DNA from: Streptococcus anginosus subsp. whileyi MAS624
GTDB taxonomy: Bacteria > Bacillota > Bacilli > Lactobacillales > Streptococcaceae
NCBI RefSeq assembly: GCF_000478925.1
Contig: NZ_AP013072.1
Span: 1,714,501-1,778,500 of the forward strand
Length of the DNA: 64,000 nucleotides
Direction of reading: 5' to 3'
The notes beneath the pieces are model-generated. The model saw only the letters and a program-made list of their open reading frames with translations, made no database searches and was not told the DNA's origin. Every line of letters begins with the position of its first letter. Position 1 is the stretch's first letter. This document shows, one piece after another, positions 1 through 12,262 of the stretch. The translations under genes and the position numbers were made by a program.

Positions 1-2550
1 AACGTCGCTATTAACCGCTTCAAGCAATGTTCTCACTACTTCATTTGGATAAACCGTTAAGTGAGCTTCCAAGGATTTTCCAATAACCTTTTCATTACGT
101 GCTTCTTCCAAAGCTTTTTGAGCTTGACTGCGGAAGTGCATAAAGGCTGTCCAAGTATCCAACAGTTCTTCCTCATTAAGGAAAGTCTGCGCATCTGGCA
201 ATTCCGCTAACTGAACAAATTCTTCTGGCTCATGTTCTAAATAAGACCAGATTTCTTCTGCTGTATGTGGAAGAATTGGGGTCAACAATTTTGTAATGTT
301 TACTAAAATATCGTAAAAGACGGTCTGCATTTGACGGCGTTCCAATGATTTAGCTGCTTCAATATAGACAACATCTTTTGCAAAATCAAGATAGAAAGCT
401 GATAAATCAACTGTCACAAAGTTTACAATCGCTTTGTAAATATCCAAAAATTCAAAGTTGGCATAAGCCTCACGAATCGTCTTGACAAGTTGGTTAAAGC
501 GAACAGTCATGTACTTATCAACAGAGCGAAGGTCATCATAAGCAACAGCGTCTTCTTTCGGATTAAAATCAGAAGTATTAGCAATCAAGAAACGCAGGGT
601 GTTACGGATTTTTCGGTAGGTTTCAGACACTTGACCAAGAATATCCATAGAGATACGCACATCGTTGCTAGAATCCACACTCGTCACCCAAAGGCGCAAG
701 ATTTCAGCTCCAAATTGTCTTTCAACATCACTTGGAGCAATGGTGTTGCCGAGAGACTTAGACATCTTCTCGCCTTTGCCGTCCAAAGCAAACCCTTGTG
801 AAAGGATTTGTTTATAAGGAGCCACTCCATGATTTGCAACAGAAGTAATCATAGAGGAGTTAAACCAGCCACGATATTGGTCAGAACCTTCAAGATAAAG
901 GTCAGCAGGATAAGTCAATTCAGGACGATTGACCACCACACCATTCCAAGAAGAACCAGAATCAAACCACACGTCCATGATGTCCGTTTCTTTAGTGAAT
1001 GTACCATTTGGTGACTCTGGATGAGTAAATCCTTCTGGAAGCAAATCTTTCGCTTCTCGTTGCCACCAAATGATAGAGCCATGTTCCGTAAAGAGCTCAG
1101 CCACATGCTCAATTGTTTGCTCTGTCATAATCGGTGTGCCGTCCTCCGCATAGAAGATTGGAAGTGGCACTCCCCAAGCCCGCTGACGCGAAATGACCCA
1201 ATCTCCACGGTCACGGATCATATTGTAAAGACGAACTTTACCCCATTCAGAGTGGAACTTCACTTTTTCAATCTCATCAAGAATTTCCTGACGGAATTTT
1301 GAAACTGAAGCAAACCATTGCGGTACCGCACGCCAAATTATTGGCTTTTTCGTCCGCCAGTCAAATGGGTAGGAGTGAGAAATTTCTTCTTGCGCAAGGA
1401 GAAGTTGACCTAACTTTTCAATTACTGTAGGAACTACCTTGTCATAAAATTGCCCTGCAAAATCTGGGCCAGCATTTTCCATCATGATACCACGTTCATT
1501 AACTGTAACGGCTACTTCTAAGCCATTTGCAATCCCAACATTGTAGTCGTCCTCACCAAAACCAGGAGCTGTATGGACAATCCCTGTACCTGAATCTAGT
1601 GTAACGTGGTCACCAAGAATCACCAATTCATCTACTTCCTCATCCCACGGGTGCTCTGTCACGATATGGTTCAGTTCAGCACCGCGATGAGTTGCCAAGA
1701 CCTCCACATCTTCCCAACCAAATTTTTCAGACAAGCTATTGAGCAGATCAGCAGCAACGACAAATTTACGACTTTCCCCAGCGGGCTTTACCACAACATA
1801 ATCAAAGTCCGCACCTACTGTCAAACCACGAGAAGCCGTAATAGTAAATGGTGTTGTCGTCCAAACTACAATATAAGTATCTGTATCTAGCACATTTTTG
1901 CCGTCTTTTACCTTATTTGCATAGTAAAGAGAGGTTGAAACCAAATCATGATACTCAATTTCTGCCTCTGCAAGAGCTGATTCAGATGACCATGACCAAT
2001 AAACCGGCTTCGCACCGCGGTAGATATAGCCTTTTTTCGCCATTTCTCCAAATACGCGAATTTGAGCAGCTTCATAATCCGGAGTCAACGTCACATACGG
2101 ATGCTCCCAATCACCAGAAACACCTAAGCGTTTGAAATCTTCACGTTGTTTGTCTACTTGGCTGAGTGCGTAATCACGACAAAGCTTTAAATACTCTGCC
2201 AAATCCATTTCTTTGCGTTTCACACCTTGCTTCGCTAGGACTTGCTCAATTGGAAGACCATGAGTATCCCAACCTGGAATGTAAGGCGCATAATAGCCAG
2301 ACATAGATTTTGAACGCACAATAATATCTTTTGAAATCTTATTCATGGCATGACCAACGTGAATATTTCCATTAGCATAAGGAGGGCCATCGTGAAGTGT
2401 AAAGTGTGGTTTACCTTCATTCAATTCTTGACGACGTTGATACAACTTTGCATCTTCCCACTCTTTTTGCCAAAGAGGTTCTTTATTCGGCAAACCAGCA
2501 CGCATTGGAAAAGCTGTTTTTCCAAGATTAAGAGTTTCTTTTAATTTCAT
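1..2550 (-). CDS. ileS: isoleucyl-tRNA synthetase, 3' end outside window
   Basis: Class I aminoacyl-tRNA synthetase charging tRNA-Ile in the cytoplasm. 850 codons are visible; the family is about 930 residues in streptococci, so roughly the last 80 residues lie beyond base 1. The N-terminus reads [20 protein letters not shown]. The HVGHAMNK signature is encoded near 2340-2375 and the KMSKSLGN loop near 748-771, so both catalytic motifs are intact. The start ATG at 2548-2550 follows an AGGAGAACTT ribosome site. The gene sits directly behind an isoleucine T-box (2584-2812), and divIVA lies upstream in the same direction, the usual end of the streptococcal division cluster. Confidence 0.97.
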   Translation of the reverse strand, partial: MKLKETLNLGKTAFPMRAGLPNKEPLWQKEWEDAKLYQRRQELNEGKPHFTLHDGPPYANGNIHVGHAMNKISKDIIVRSKSMSGYYAPYIPGWDTHGLPIEQVLAKQGVKRKEMDLAEYLKLCRDYALSQVDKQREDFKRLGVSGDWEHPYVTLTPDYEAAQIRVFGEMAKKGYIYRGAKPVYWSWSSESALAEAEIEYHDLVSTSLYYANKVKDGKNVLDTDTYIVVWTTTPFTITASRGLTVGADFDYVVVKPAGESRKFVVAADLLNSLSEKFGWEDVEVLATHRGAELNHIVTEHPWDEEVDELVILGDHVTLDSGTGIVHTAPGFGEDDYNVGIANGLEVAVTVNERGIMMENAGPDFAGQFYDKVVPTVIEKLGQLLLAQEEISHSYPFDWRTKKPIIWRAVPQWFASVSKFRQEILDEIEKVKFHSEWGKVRLYNMIRDRGDWVISRQRAWGVPLPIFYAEDGTPIMTEQTIEHVAELFTEHGSIIWWQREAKDLLPEGFTHPESPNGTFTKETDIMDVWFDSGSSWNGVVVNRPELTYPADLYLEGSDQYRGWFNSSMITSVANHGVAPYKQILSQGFALDGKGEKMSKSLGNTIAPSDVERQFGAEILRLWVTSVDSSNDVRISMDILGQVSETYRKIRNTLRFLIANTSDFNPKEDAVAYDDLRSVDKYMTVRFNQLVKTIREAYANFEFLDIYKAIVNFVTVDLSAFYLDFAKDVVYIEAAKSLERRQMQTVFYDILVNITKLLTPILPHTAEEIWSYLEHEPEEFVQLAELPDAQTFLNEEELLDTWTAFMHFRSQAQKALEEARNEKVIGKSLEAHLTVYPNEVVRTLLEAVNSDV

Positions 2551-2583
2551 AAGTTCTCCTTTTTCATATTATTAACAAATTAA

Positions 2584-2812
2584 AATAAAAAAACCACAAA
2601 TTCATCCAAAGGACGAAAATTCGTGGTACCACCTTCATTTAGATAAGAATAAGATTCCTATCCCTCTTACTCGTAACGTGAGTTAAGCGCTAAATCTTAC
2701 TGTTTTTCAGATCTAAGTTTGTAAAATGATAATCCTAACAAAAGAGATTACAGGTCTCTCACCGTCACCTGCTCGCTGCGAATATTTTGTTAGCATCTTG
2801 TTTTTACATTCT
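2584..2812 (-). promoter_or_regulatory. T-box leader of ileS, Ile (ATC) specifier
   Basis: On the minus strand the conserved T-box sequence GGTGGTACCACG lies at about 2622-2634. It is followed by a terminator hairpin and T-run (about 2586-2625) just before ileS. In stem I, TGTAAAA pairs with TTTTACA and CTAACAAAA pairs with TTTTGTTAG. The 3' side of the internal loop between them is GATTATC, placing an ATC isoleucine specifier at 2728-2730. Uncharged tRNA-Ile would stabilise the antiterminator and switch ileS on. Any promoter must lie in the end of divIVA; TTCAAC-17-TATAAG there is only a weak candidate. Confidence 0.93.
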
Positions 2813-2813
2813 C

Positions 2814-3599
2814 TTATAAAATATCTACAGATTCTGTTGAAGTAGCTTCTGAGTTATCTGTTGAAGTCTCAGCATTTGTCAGATTTAATCCTAAGACAGA
2901 CTCATCTAATGTTTCAAACGCTTGTGTTTCGGCTAATTCACGATTTGCTTCTTCAATGCGTCTTTGTAATTCTTCCATTTCCTCTGGAGAGAACTGACGC
3001 GTCACATCCACTTCATCCTCTTCTGGAGTCGTTACGACTTCACCTAAAGCAGACTGAACAACTTCTTTAAAAGCTTCATCGCTTGTTTGCAAGTAAGTAG
3101 CTGTTGGACGAAGAATATCTTCCCATTCTGAAGAATTCACAATGCTTAATTGACTTTCAATGGTTGATTTTAAACGTTGGTGGAAGACACGCGTTTTATT
3201 TTTCAATTCTTCTGTTTCAACAGCCACTTTCTTAGCATTATCTGTCGCTTGACGAAGAATTTCATTAGCCTTGTATTTTGCCTCATCCAACAAATGTTGG
3301 GCTTCTTGCTCAGCTTTATGAACAATGTTTTCAGAACGGTCATTTGCCGCTTGTTTCACACGTTCTGCTGTATCTTGTGCAATCAATACAGCCTGGCTAA
3401 GGGAATCCTTCATCTCGTCAAAATAGGTCAAACGTTCTTCCAGATTTTTAATTTTTGACTCTTGCTCATGATTGACACGAACTAAATCTTCGTAATCTTG
3501 GACAATGATATCAAGAAATTCATCTACTTCATCAACATCATATCCTCTAAATTTGTGAGCAAAAGCTTTATCTTTAATTTCTAACGATGTAATAGCCAT
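2814..3599 (-). CDS. divIVA: cell division protein DivIVA
   Basis: Coiled-coil scaffold that binds negatively curved membrane at septum and poles and, in streptococci, organises peripheral growth and septation. The 261-residue protein opens with the conserved membrane-binding segment (MAITSLEIKDKAFAHKFRGY, then DVDEVDEFLD). Long heptad-rich coiled coils follow at about residues 30-165, then an acidic tail rich in E, D, T and S. The length fits streptococcal DivIVA. The start ATG has an AAGGAGAAA site. It follows ylmH by 9 bases and precedes the ileS T-box. In related streptococci it is a StkP substrate, and stkP lies at 51 kb here. Confidence 0.96.
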   Translation of the reverse strand: MAITSLEIKDKAFAHKFRGYDVDEVDEFLDIIVQDYEDLVRVNHEQESKIKNLEERLTYFDEMKDSLSQAVLIAQDTAERVKQAANDRSENIVHKAEQEAQHLLDEAKYKANEILRQATDNAKKVAVETEELKNKTRVFHQRLKSTIESQLSIVNSSEWEDILRPTATYLQTSDEAFKEVVQSALGEVVTTPEEDEVDVTRQFSPEEMEELQRRIEEANRELAETQAFETLDESVLGLNLTNAETSTDNSEATSTESVDIL

Positions 3600-3608
3600 A
3601 TTTTCTCC

Positions 3609-4400
3609 TTACTTACTAGACAATAATTCAACAGTTAACTTATACTTCCCATTTTTTGAAAAGCCATTTTCTCTTAAAACTTTTACTCTCCCATATCCTC
3701 GTACACTAATTAAGTCATTCAATAACAAATGATGACTGGGATTATCCAGCATGGAATAGTTTACCTTAACTTGCTTTGTTGCTATCAGCCGAGCGGCAAT
3801 GCTTCGTGACAAATGAAATGAGGCAGCTACCACTTTATCCAAACGCATACTAGAGACAAGCACATCTCTTAGCTTTGAATCAGCTTGAGCGATAATTTGT
3901 TGTGAAAAATCTACTTGCTTTAATTTTAAAGGTGTCTTTGCTATCCTTGAGATATGATCGATGAAAAATTGAGTGAATTTCTTATCTACCATAATTTGTG
4001 CTCTACCTGAAGCTACAAGAATATCACCAAACACTTTACGTTCAATCCCTAATTGATTCAATAACGTTCCCATTATTTGCGAATGGGTTAAGTGGTGAAA
4101 TTTATTCGCATAGCTGATTTCTAACAGATCCATTTCAAAATCATTTAATTGCAACTCATAGTAGAGAGGAGCAATAATGACTTTAGCAAATTCACTCGTA
4201 TAATAATCCGAACTTGAAAATATTTGCAATTGTAAGCGATTCCCAAGATTTCGCAAAACTTCAACTTGATGTGGATTTACAAACGAAGTCACTTCAAAAG
4301 AATAAGAATCTTCAACTCGCTGCATCTGTTCTAAACTTTTATCAACAAATTCACGATCTTCTTCTGCAAAATGTTGATATAAATGTTTGCTATTTTTCAT
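3609..4400 (-). CDS. ylmH: S4-domain RNA-binding protein YlmH
   Basis: 263-residue YlmH family protein. An N-terminal mixed domain (residues 1-175) is followed by an S4 RNA-binding domain at about 180-245, including the stretch LDKVVAASFHLSRSIAARLI. The family acts at the ribosome: in Bacillus subtilis YlmH has been linked to rescue of stalled or obstructed 50S subunits. Its place beside divIVA is conserved but not clearly functional. The ATG at 4400 lies 4 bases after yggT, so the genes are likely co-transcribed and translationally coupled. Confidence 0.93.
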   Translation of the reverse strand: MKNSKHLYQHFAEEDREFVDKSLEQMQRVEDSYSFEVTSFVNPHQVEVLRNLGNRLQLQIFSSSDYYTSEFAKVIIAPLYYELQLNDFEMDLLEISYANKFHHLTHSQIMGTLLNQLGIERKVFGDILVASGRAQIMVDKKFTQFFIDHISRIAKTPLKLKQVDFSQQIIAQADSKLRDVLVSSMRLDKVVAASFHLSRSIAARLIATKQVKVNYSMLDNPSHHLLLNDLISVRGYGRVKVLRENGFSKNGKYKLTVELLSSK

Positions 4401-4404
4401 GAAT

Positions 4405-4668
4405 TTAAGCTAAAAGCAAAAGGGCATTCAAAATGATGCCAGAAACAAAATTCAGAAGAAAGATAACAACAAGAACCGTCCAATCAATCCCAGCAAATTG
4501 TAGGTTGAAACGTTGAAATGGTTTTAAAACAGGCTCTACTATCCGTAAAATCAACTGACCAAACGACGTTTGATAGGCACCTGGAAACCATGATAAAAGA
4601 GCATACACCACTAAAATAAATGAATATAATCTCACTAAATTATAAAGTATATTTACAATCCAAACCAT
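4405..4668 (-). CDS. yggT: YggT family membrane protein
   Basis: Small integral membrane protein of 87 residues with two hydrophobic segments, about 3-27 and 64-86. They are separated by a loop with the family pattern (YALLSWFPGAYQ, then LILRIVEPVLKPFQR). Also called YlmG; homologues are associated with septum or nucleoid placement, but the mechanism is unknown. It lies 4 bases downstream of sepF and 4 bases upstream of ylmH in the tightly packed division operon. Function here is inferred from family and position. Confidence 0.92.
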   Translation of the reverse strand: MVWIVNILYNLVRLYSFILVVYALLSWFPGAYQTSFGQLILRIVEPVLKPFQRFNLQFAGIDWTVLVVIFLLNFVSGIILNALLLLA

Positions 4669-4672
4669 GCTT

Positions 4673-5218
4673 TTATCTACGTTTCATATCAAAATCAAAT
4701 TCGCCACTTTGTAAATCCTCAGGTAATTTCAAATCCTCAACATTTACAACAACATTGATTGGTGTTAAAAGGTACATTGTACTTGCAACTTTTTTTATAT
4801 TTCCTGCAAGCACATAACGAGCACCATCCAAATAATCCAAACAACGACGAGCTTGCACTTCTGTCATATATTGAAAATCAATCAAAATGCTTTCATTAAC
4901 AATTAACAAATCAACAATTTCAGTTGTTTCTTCATATTTTCTTGGATAACGAACATTGATTGTCACTTTGTCATCTGAAATTGTCCGATGTTGTGCCAAT
5001 TCTTGCTGACGTGCATGCAGACGAGTAATGTTCTCATTTGCTCCCGACTTTGTAGAAGATTGTGAAGAGCTACTCGCTGTATGTACTGTTCTTTCTTTAG
5101 TAGGTGTTACAGATTGACTACTCGCACGTGGTGGTAGCTCAGGCATTTGAACGCCAGCATCTTCACCATCTTCCGTAAAGTAATCAATGAATTTATCAAA
5201 TCTATCTTTAAGAGACAT
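4673..5218 (-). CDS. sepF: cell division protein SepF
   Basis: Membrane-associated FtsZ-bundling protein that helps tether the Z-ring. It has 181 residues. The N-terminus ([20 protein letters not shown]) includes an amphipathic helix that would insert into the membrane. A Ser/Thr-rich linker covers about 25-85, and the conserved SepF (DUF552) core about 95-165, with [17 protein letters not shown] and the glycine-containing DGARYVLAG turn. The last residues are basic. It is located between ylmE and yggT as in other streptococci. Confidence 0.96.
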   Translation of the reverse strand: MSLKDRFDKFIDYFTEDGEDAGVQMPELPPRASSQSVTPTKERTVHTASSSSQSSTKSGANENITRLHARQQELAQHRTISDDKVTINVRYPRKYEETTEIVDLLIVNESILIDFQYMTEVQARRCLDYLDGARYVLAGNIKKVASTMYLLTPINVVVNVEDLKLPEDLQSGEFDFDMKRR

Positions 5219-5227
5219 AATACTTTC

Positions 5228-5899
5228 CTATTTAAAAAATGCAATACCAATTCTGACAAAAGTCGAACCATTTGCAATAGCTATTGCATAATCACGGCTC
5301 ATTCCCATACTTAAATCAGTAAAAGGCATATTAGGTAACTGTTTACGTTGTAATCTTTGCTGTAATTTATAGGCTTGTTGGAAAATGGCATTTAATTCCG
5401 CTTCATCTGCTTCAATCGGTGCCATTGTCATCAAACCTACAATCTGAATGTTTTCAAGTTTTTCTAGCTCAGGTAAAATCGTATCTATTTCCTCTATAGC
5501 AAAACCATGTTTACTAGCTTCTTTGGAAATATTTACTTGTAAAAAGCATTTAATGATATGTTCAGCTCTTTTATTGATTTCTTGAGCTAATTTTACTGAA
5601 TCTAAGGCATGGAAATAGTCAACATAATTGATGACATCTTTCACTTTCCGCCTTTGAAGTGTACCAATTAAGTGCCAAGTTACACGTTCATCTTTCAGAG
5701 CCTGATATTTCTCTAGAAATTTATCAACTCGATTTTCACCGATATGATGAATTCCTGCTTTAACCAGCTCTTTAGCAGTAGAGCTGTCAACATATTTGGT
5801 GACAGCTATTACTTCTACTGAATTTTTTGAGCGATTGGCTTTTTGAGTAGCTTGCGCTACATTTTCCAAAACTTGATATGTATTCTTTTCTAAATCCAT
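5228..5899 (-). CDS. ylmE: YggS/PLPBP family pyridoxal-phosphate protein YlmE
   Basis: 223-residue PLP-binding protein of the YggS/PROSC family, a single alanine-racemase-like TIM barrel without known catalytic activity that buffers PLP and influences amino-acid homeostasis. The PLP lysine is in VEVIAVTKYV near residue 34. The HIGENRVDKF and HLIGTLQRRK motifs follow, and the C-terminal SMGMSRDYAIAI segment binds phosphate. One base separates it from the ftsZ stop, so it is probably translated from the same mRNA. Its role in division is unproven; the linkage is conserved across Gram-positives. Confidence 0.94.
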   Translation of the reverse strand: MDLEKNTYQVLENVAQATQKANRSKNSVEVIAVTKYVDSSTAKELVKAGIHHIGENRVDKFLEKYQALKDERVTWHLIGTLQRRKVKDVINYVDYFHALDSVKLAQEINKRAEHIIKCFLQVNISKEASKHGFAIEEIDTILPELEKLENIQIVGLMTMAPIEADEAELNAIFQQAYKLQQRLQRKQLPNMPFTDLSMGMSRDYAIAIANGSTFVRIGIAFFK

Positions 5900-5900
5900 T

Positions 5901-7181
<1,281 letters not shown>

Positions 7182-7193
7182 TTACCTTCTCCT

Positions 7194-8579
7194 TTAATCA
7201 AACATATTGCCAAGTAGATTTCGAACACGATCTGTCAATTTTTCTTTTGGTTGTTGAGATTGTGTCGGAAGTGGTTCGGGACGTTCAACTTCTTCTGCTG
7301 GTTCAGCAATTGGAGCCACAGTTGTTTGTTGCGGCTGAGTAAAGCGCTGCAACGGATTGAACGACTGAGTTTGTTGAGTCGGACGAGAAAATTCAACCGG
7401 TTGATGACGCAGAAGTTCATCACCGTGAACGGCAGCTTGTGCTAAAACATCCACTTCAGATAGATTTCCAGCATATTCTGATAAGCTAATGACATGAGCA
7501 AAAGCTGGATTACGAATACCGATTTGATTTGGTACATATAGTTTAACAGGAACACCGAAAACTTCTTGCGCCAATTCCACCACACCTGGTAAAATTGCAC
7601 CACCACCAATAATAACAAGTCCACCTGGAAGTTCTAATAAGTGTCTTCTTTCTAAATCTTGCTTGATTTGTTCAAAGATATGCTTAACACGTGCTGAAAT
7701 AATTTCTGCTAAATAGCGCTCTGTTACTTCAACCGGTTCCACTTCACCAATTACTTCCACTTGGAAAGACTCATTGCTAGCGGCAGGTACGTATGCTTCT
7801 CCATAGTTAAACTTCAAGCTCTCTGCCAACTTCTTAGATGTTTTTAAAACCTTAGAAATATCTTTTGTGACATATTCGCCACCTTCTTGATAGATATTGG
7901 TAAATTGCAATTCTTGGTTGCGAACAGAAGCTACTGTTGTTTGGCCACCACCCATATCAATGACAGTCGCACCAAATTCACGTTCACCTTCATTTAGAAC
8001 AGATTTGGTCATAGCAAGCGGAGAGATGATAATATTTTCCACTTGAACTCCTGCACGCTCAACTGTTTTTCTCAAATTATGAAGAATGGTACGTGGACCT
8101 GTATAGAGAAGACCACGCATTTCTAAACGAATGCCCATCATTCCACGAGGATCACGAATTCCTTGGAAGCCATCTGCAATAAACTCTTCAGGAATAAAAG
8201 TAATAACTTCGCGGTCTGGAGTCATACTTTTTGTCAAAGCAGATCTCACAACATTTTCAACATCTGCATCTGTGATTTCTTTCGTTTCGCTTGTTACAGG
8301 AATCATACCTTGCGTTGGCTCAATCTGCAACAAGTTAGCAGGCAAGCCAACATTCACCAACTTAATGGAAATCCCTGCTTTTTCCTCTGCTTGTGAAATT
8401 GCAGATTTTATAGCACTTGCTGCTGCTTCGATATCTACAATGATACCATCTTTTACGCCAGCACTTTTTGCATTACTAACTCCGATTACGTTTAATTCAT
8501 TGTTTACATGTTCTGCTACCAAGACCTTAATGGAGCTTGTTCCGATATCTAATCCTGTAAAAAAGCCATCTCTAGCCAT
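7194..8579 (-). CDS. ftsA: cell division protein FtsA
   Basis: Actin-like ATPase that anchors FtsZ to the membrane and recruits the divisome. It has 461 residues. The phosphate-1 motif GLDIGTSSIKVLV is at residues 9-21, and the phosphate-2/adenosine motifs are at DMGGGQTTVASV (about 210) and VIIGGGAILPGV (about 325). A Q/P-rich linker (about 390-440) leads to the amphipathic membrane helix at the end (LTDRVRNLLGNMFD). Length matches streptococcal FtsA. The ATG at 8579 has a GAGAGGAA site, and a promoter candidate lies at 8658-8666. Confidence 0.99.
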   Translation of the reverse strand: MARDGFFTGLDIGTSSIKVLVAEHVNNELNVIGVSNAKSAGVKDGIIVDIEAAASAIKSAISQAEEKAGISIKLVNVGLPANLLQIEPTQGMIPVTSETKEITDADVENVVRSALTKSMTPDREVITFIPEEFIADGFQGIRDPRGMMGIRLEMRGLLYTGPRTILHNLRKTVERAGVQVENIIISPLAMTKSVLNEGEREFGATVIDMGGGQTTVASVRNQELQFTNIYQEGGEYVTKDISKVLKTSKKLAESLKFNYGEAYVPAASNESFQVEVIGEVEPVEVTERYLAEIISARVKHIFEQIKQDLERRHLLELPGGLVIIGGGAILPGVVELAQEVFGVPVKLYVPNQIGIRNPAFAHVISLSEYAGNLSEVDVLAQAAVHGDELLRHQPVEFSRPTQQTQSFNPLQRFTQPQQTTVAPIAEPAEEVERPEPLPTQSQQPKEKLTDRVRNLLGNMFD

Positions 8580-8657
8580 TAGACCATTCCTCTCTATCTA
8601 CCAAGTTTCTCACTTATCAATTTAACTATCAAAAAAGTATAGTTATTCAAAGCATAT

Positions 8658-8666
8658 TATAACATA
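8658..8666 (-). promoter_or_regulatory. extended -10 promoter upstream of ftsA
   Basis: The minus strand reads TGTTATAAT, a perfect extended -10, in the 122-base gap between divIB and ftsA. No good -35 is visible at 17 bases, which is usual for extended -10 promoters. It would give ftsA-ftsZ their own transcript in addition to read-through from murD. Confidence 0.6.
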
Positions 8667-8701
8667 AAAAAATAAAAATTGGGTAGATTTTCTGCATTAT
8701 T

Positions 8702-9766
8702 TTAGCTATTTCTATAACTAAATATTCCTGCTTCCATATCTACAGTACTTGTTTCTGTTAGTTGTGGTTTTATTTTTTCATAATAAGGTAGCTTTTTGCC
8801 CACTTCTGACAAGGGAACTAGAATTTTATTTCCATCTGTCATAGTGATTGTCAGTAAATCTTCAGTCGCTTTACTCGGTGTATGCTGAACCGTTTGAATT
8901 TCTGATTTGATTGTATTAGAAATACCTGATAATTGTTGCACAAATTTCTTAAGCATTGCTTTATCTGAAAAATCAAGTGTTATATAACTTTTTGGCAACT
9001 GTGATTTTTTAACTGGAGTAGCAATTTCTTCTCCACTAGATAATACTGGGAAATACTGCTCCCCAGAATAATCATAAGCAACAACTGTATATTCTGTTAC
9101 TTTTATTTTAAATGTAATTGGAAATTGGTAACTTATCTCTGCTTTTTTCACCCATAGACTTGACAATTTAATATTTCTAGCATGTGCCTTTTGACTTAAA
9201 TATGTCGTCAAGGTGTAATCCTCTTTTTGAATACTAGAAGCATCCAGCACCTCTGTTTTTGAAAGCTGTTTATTGCCCGTTACCTCTATATTCTTTAATT
9301 TTGAATAGGGGCTTATAAAATAAACAGCTAAAATCAACAAAACAGAACTTAGAATCAAGACTGGAAGAGCACGGTAAACATGGCGAGGAGCGATTTTTTC
9401 TCTTGTCTCTTTTGCTTCCCGCTTAGCTTGTTTGCGTTCTGCTTTCTTCTTTTTTCGCAAGGCTGCTTTATCAAGAAGAGGTTCATCTTGTTCTTCCTCA
9501 GAAGTTTCTGTCTCGGTAGGCTTTTCCGCTTCCTCTGACTCGTTCTCTTGAGTATCCGCTGTCACTTCTTCTGTATTTTCATCATTCTTTTCGACATTCT
9601 CTTTTTCAGAACTTGGCAAATGCTGCTTTTTTTGCTCTGCTAGTTCTTTCTCTTTTTCAGCTTCTTCTTGAGCCTTTTTTTCAAGGTATTCCTTGTTTCT
9701 TTTTTGCCACTCAGAAAGTTTTTCTGTTTCTTGCTCTTTCTGATCCTCTTGCTTCTTTTTTGTCAT
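8702..9766 (-). CDS. divIB: cell division protein DivIB/FtsQ
   Basis: Bitopic divisome protein linking FtsL/DivIC and the septal synthase. It has 354 residues. The cytoplasmic N-terminal domain (1-125) is very rich in K, E and Q, as in streptococci. One membrane span lies at about 132-152 ([17 protein letters not shown]). An extracellular POTRA domain starts at [18 protein letters not shown] (about 157-225), then a beta domain and a short tail. The ATG at 9766 overlaps the murG stop by 4 bases, giving translational coupling. Confidence 0.96.
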   Translation of the reverse strand: MTKKKQEDQKEQETEKLSEWQKRNKEYLEKKAQEEAEKEKELAEQKKQHLPSSEKENVEKNDENTEEVTADTQENESEEAEKPTETETSEEEQDEPLLDKAALRKKKKAERKQAKREAKETREKIAPRHVYRALPVLILSSVLLILAVYFISPYSKLKNIEVTGNKQLSKTEVLDASSIQKEDYTLTTYLSQKAHARNIKLSSLWVKKAEISYQFPITFKIKVTEYTVVAYDYSGEQYFPVLSSGEEIATPVKKSQLPKSYITLDFSDKAMLKKFVQQLSGISNTIKSEIQTVQHTPSKATEDLLTITMTDGNKILVPLSEVGKKLPYYEKIKPQLTETSTVDMEAGIFSYRNS

Positions 9767-10833
9767 TTTCTTCCTTTGTCCATGTCATTTTTTAAAAGAT
9801 TATAAAATTCATCTAACGATTTTATTTCGTGGGACTGTTTCATGTTTTCTTCATAAAATGCTTTCTGTTCAAGCAACTCTGCAATCATTTTTTGAAGATT
9901 TTCTAAATTCAGTTGAGGCTCGTCTAATTTTTTAGCATAGCCTTTTTTTACAAAATAATCCGCATTTTCAATCTGATCACCGCGACTTGCTTCGCGTCCC
10001 AAAGGAACAATTACATGGAGTTTTGCCATAGCCAACAATTCAAAAATAGTATTAGAGCCGCCACGTGTAACAACGACATCCGCCAAATCCATCAATGGTT
10101 GATAGAGGTCAGTCACATAGGCAATTCGGTAGAGATGACTTGATAATTCGTCTAAACTAGCATCGCCTGATAAATTGATAATATTGTAATGCTGAGTTAG
10201 CTCTGCTTTATTTGCCGTTACAAAATCATTAAAAACCCTTGCTCCGGCTGACCCACCAACAAACAGAAGTGTCGGAAGGTTTTCATCAAAATGCTGCCGA
10301 ATCGCTTGAATCTGCTCATTTGGAGCAGTTGTTTTTTCTCCTACTTTTGTCACAGCTCCCACATGCTCAATTTTTGTCAACGCATGGGCTTGTTCAAAAG
10401 TAGAATACATTTTTATCGCACATTTGTAAGCAATTTTATTTGCTAGACCAATAGAGAGGTCTGATTCATGTACATAAACTGGAATCCCAGCTAAGCGAGC
10501 TGCAATAACAGGAGGAACCGATACAAAACCACCCTTAGAAAAGAGAGCTTGCGGACGAACCTTTACCATAATTCCTAAAGATTGCAAAATACCCCAAGCC
10601 ACTTTGAATACATCTAACATATTTTGCCAAGAAAAGTAACGACGTAATTTCCCCGTCGCTATAGAATGAAAAGTGATATCCAAACCTGATTTCTGGATTT
10701 CTTGGTATTCAATCCCATGCTTATCACCAATATAGTGAACTTGCCAGCCTGCTTCTAGGAATTTTGGAATGAGTAGAAGGTTTAGAGTCACATGACCAAC
10801 CGTTCCTCCACCTGTAAATACAATCTTTTTCAT
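9763..10833 (-). CDS. murG: UDP-GlcNAc:lipid I transferase MurG
   Basis: Membrane-surface glycosyltransferase adding GlcNAc to lipid I to make lipid II. It has 356 residues. The N-terminal acceptor domain has the glycine loop [10 protein letters not shown] (residues 6-15) and [15 protein letters not shown] near 98. The C-terminal donor domain has [13 protein letters not shown] near 189 and [14 protein letters not shown] near 255, which bind UDP-GlcNAc. It lies one base after murD and overlaps divIB by 4, so precursor synthesis and septum assembly share one operon. Confidence 0.98.
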   Translation of the reverse strand: MKKIVFTGGGTVGHVTLNLLLIPKFLEAGWQVHYIGDKHGIEYQEIQKSGLDITFHSIATGKLRRYFSWQNMLDVFKVAWGILQSLGIMVKVRPQALFSKGGFVSVPPVIAARLAGIPVYVHESDLSIGLANKIAYKCAIKMYSTFEQAHALTKIEHVGAVTKVGEKTTAPNEQIQAIRQHFDENLPTLLFVGGSAGARVFNDFVTANKAELTQHYNIINLSGDASLDELSSHLYRIAYVTDLYQPLMDLADVVVTRGGSNTIFELLAMAKLHVIVPLGREASRGDQIENADYFVKKGYAKKLDEPQLNLENLQKMIAELLEQKAFYEENMKQSHEIKSLDEFYNLLKNDMDKGRK

Positions 10834-10834
10834 C

Positions 10835-12187
10835 TTAACCCTTTAATTCTTCAAATGTTGCAATAAACTCATCGCCACGGACTTCAAAATTTGGATACAT
10901 GTCCCAGCTAGCATTTGCAGGACTGAGAAGAACAATGTCACCTGCTTGAGCTTCAGCAAAAGCTTTTTGCGTCGCGTCTTTCACATCAGCAGCATCCATA
11001 TAGCTCACACCTGCTTTATCTGCTGCTCTCTTGACACGTGCTGCAGATTCTCCAAGAATAACCATTTTCTTCAATCCTTGAATATTTGGCACCAATTCGT
11101 CAAATTCATTGCCACGGTCCAGTCCACCAGCAATCAAGATGACCTTACTATTGTCAAAACCAGATAAAGCCTTTTGCGTTGCAAGAATATTTGTGGATTT
11201 GCTATCGTTATAAAATTTAACATGGTTGATTTCACCGACATATTGGAGACGATGTTTAACACCGCCAAAACCTGCCAAAGTTTCTTTGATGACTTGATTT
11301 TCAATGCCACGCAGTTTCGCAACTGCAATAGTTGCGAGGGCATTTTCAACATTATGACTGCCCGGAACGCCAAGCTCATCTGCTGCCATAACAGGCTCTC
11401 CACGGAAGGTCAACATGTTTCCCTCTAAGTAAGCGCCGTCTACCTTTTCTGTCGTTGAAAATGATACAACGGTCGCTTGCGTCTTTGCGGCCAGCTCTTT
11501 CGCTAATGTTTGGTTGAAATTCAATACGAGGAAGTCAGATTTGCTCATATTTTTTTGAATGTTCCATTTAGCCGCCACATAATTTTCAAAAGAGCCATGA
11601 TAATCAATGTGAGTTGGCATCAAGTTGGTAATCACTGCAATCTCTGGGTGAAAGGTTTCAATACCCATGAGTTGGAAAGAAGACAACTCCATAACTAGAG
11701 TATCATTTTGGGTTGCAGTTGTTGCAACTTGACTGGATGGAAAACCAATATTTCCAGAAAGTAGACCACTTTGACCACCTGCAGTCAAGACTTCCGCAAT
11801 CATCGTCGTTGTTGTTGTTTTTCCATTAGAACCCGTAATCCCAATAATTGGAGCATCTGAAATCAAATAAGCCAACTCAACTTCAGTGATGACTGGGATT
11901 TCCTTTTCCAATGCTTTCTTGACCATAGGGTTGTCGTAACGAATACCAGGATTTTTGACCATTAGTTCAAATTCTTCATCCAAGAGTTCCAAAGGATGAC
12001 CACCTGTTACTACTTTGATGCCTTCTTCAAGAAGAGACTGAGCAGCAGGATTTTCCTCAAATGGCTTTCCGTCATTCACTGTGACAATCGCTCCCAACTT
12101 ATCTAGTAAACGAGCAGCGGATTCACCAGACTTGGCCAAGCCTAAAACTAAAACTTTCTTATTTGCAAAATTTGTAATGTGCTTCAT
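10835..12187 (-). CDS. murD: UDP-MurNAc-L-Ala:D-Glu ligase MurD
   Basis: Cytoplasmic ATP-dependent ligase adding D-glutamate to UDP-MurNAc-L-Ala. It has 450 residues. The N-terminal Rossmann domain begins [17 protein letters not shown], the central P-loop is [15 protein letters not shown] (about 114-128), and the C-terminal ligase domain contains [15 protein letters not shown] (about 325). All motifs of the Mur ligase family are present. It is the first gene of the murD-murG-divIB block; a terminator (12241-12262) separates it from the upstream DUF3165 gene. Confidence 0.98.
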   Translation of the reverse strand: MKHITNFANKKVLVLGLAKSGESAARLLDKLGAIVTVNDGKPFEENPAAQSLLEEGIKVVTGGHPLELLDEEFELMVKNPGIRYDNPMVKKALEKEIPVITEVELAYLISDAPIIGITGSNGKTTTTTMIAEVLTAGGQSGLLSGNIGFPSSQVATTATQNDTLVMELSSFQLMGIETFHPEIAVITNLMPTHIDYHGSFENYVAAKWNIQKNMSKSDFLVLNFNQTLAKELAAKTQATVVSFSTTEKVDGAYLEGNMLTFRGEPVMAADELGVPGSHNVENALATIAVAKLRGIENQVIKETLAGFGGVKHRLQYVGEINHVKFYNDSKSTNILATQKALSGFDNSKVILIAGGLDRGNEFDELVPNIQGLKKMVILGESAARVKRAADKAGVSYMDAADVKDATQKAFAEAQAGDIVLLSPANASWDMYPNFEVRGDEFIATFEELKG

Positions 12188-12240
12188 AACATGCCTCTTT
12201 TTAATTCTTCTGTATCTATTTTACCTTTTTTTCAGAAAAT

Positions 12241-12262
12241 AAAAAAGCCTTTACGGCTTTTT
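12241..12262 (-). terminator. Rho-independent terminator after DUF3165 gene
   Basis: Minus-strand hairpin AAAAAGCC-GTAA-AGGCTTTTTT overlaps the stop codon of the 94-residue membrane gene and ends its transcript before murD. The symmetric A/T flanks would also allow termination in the other direction. Confidence 0.8.
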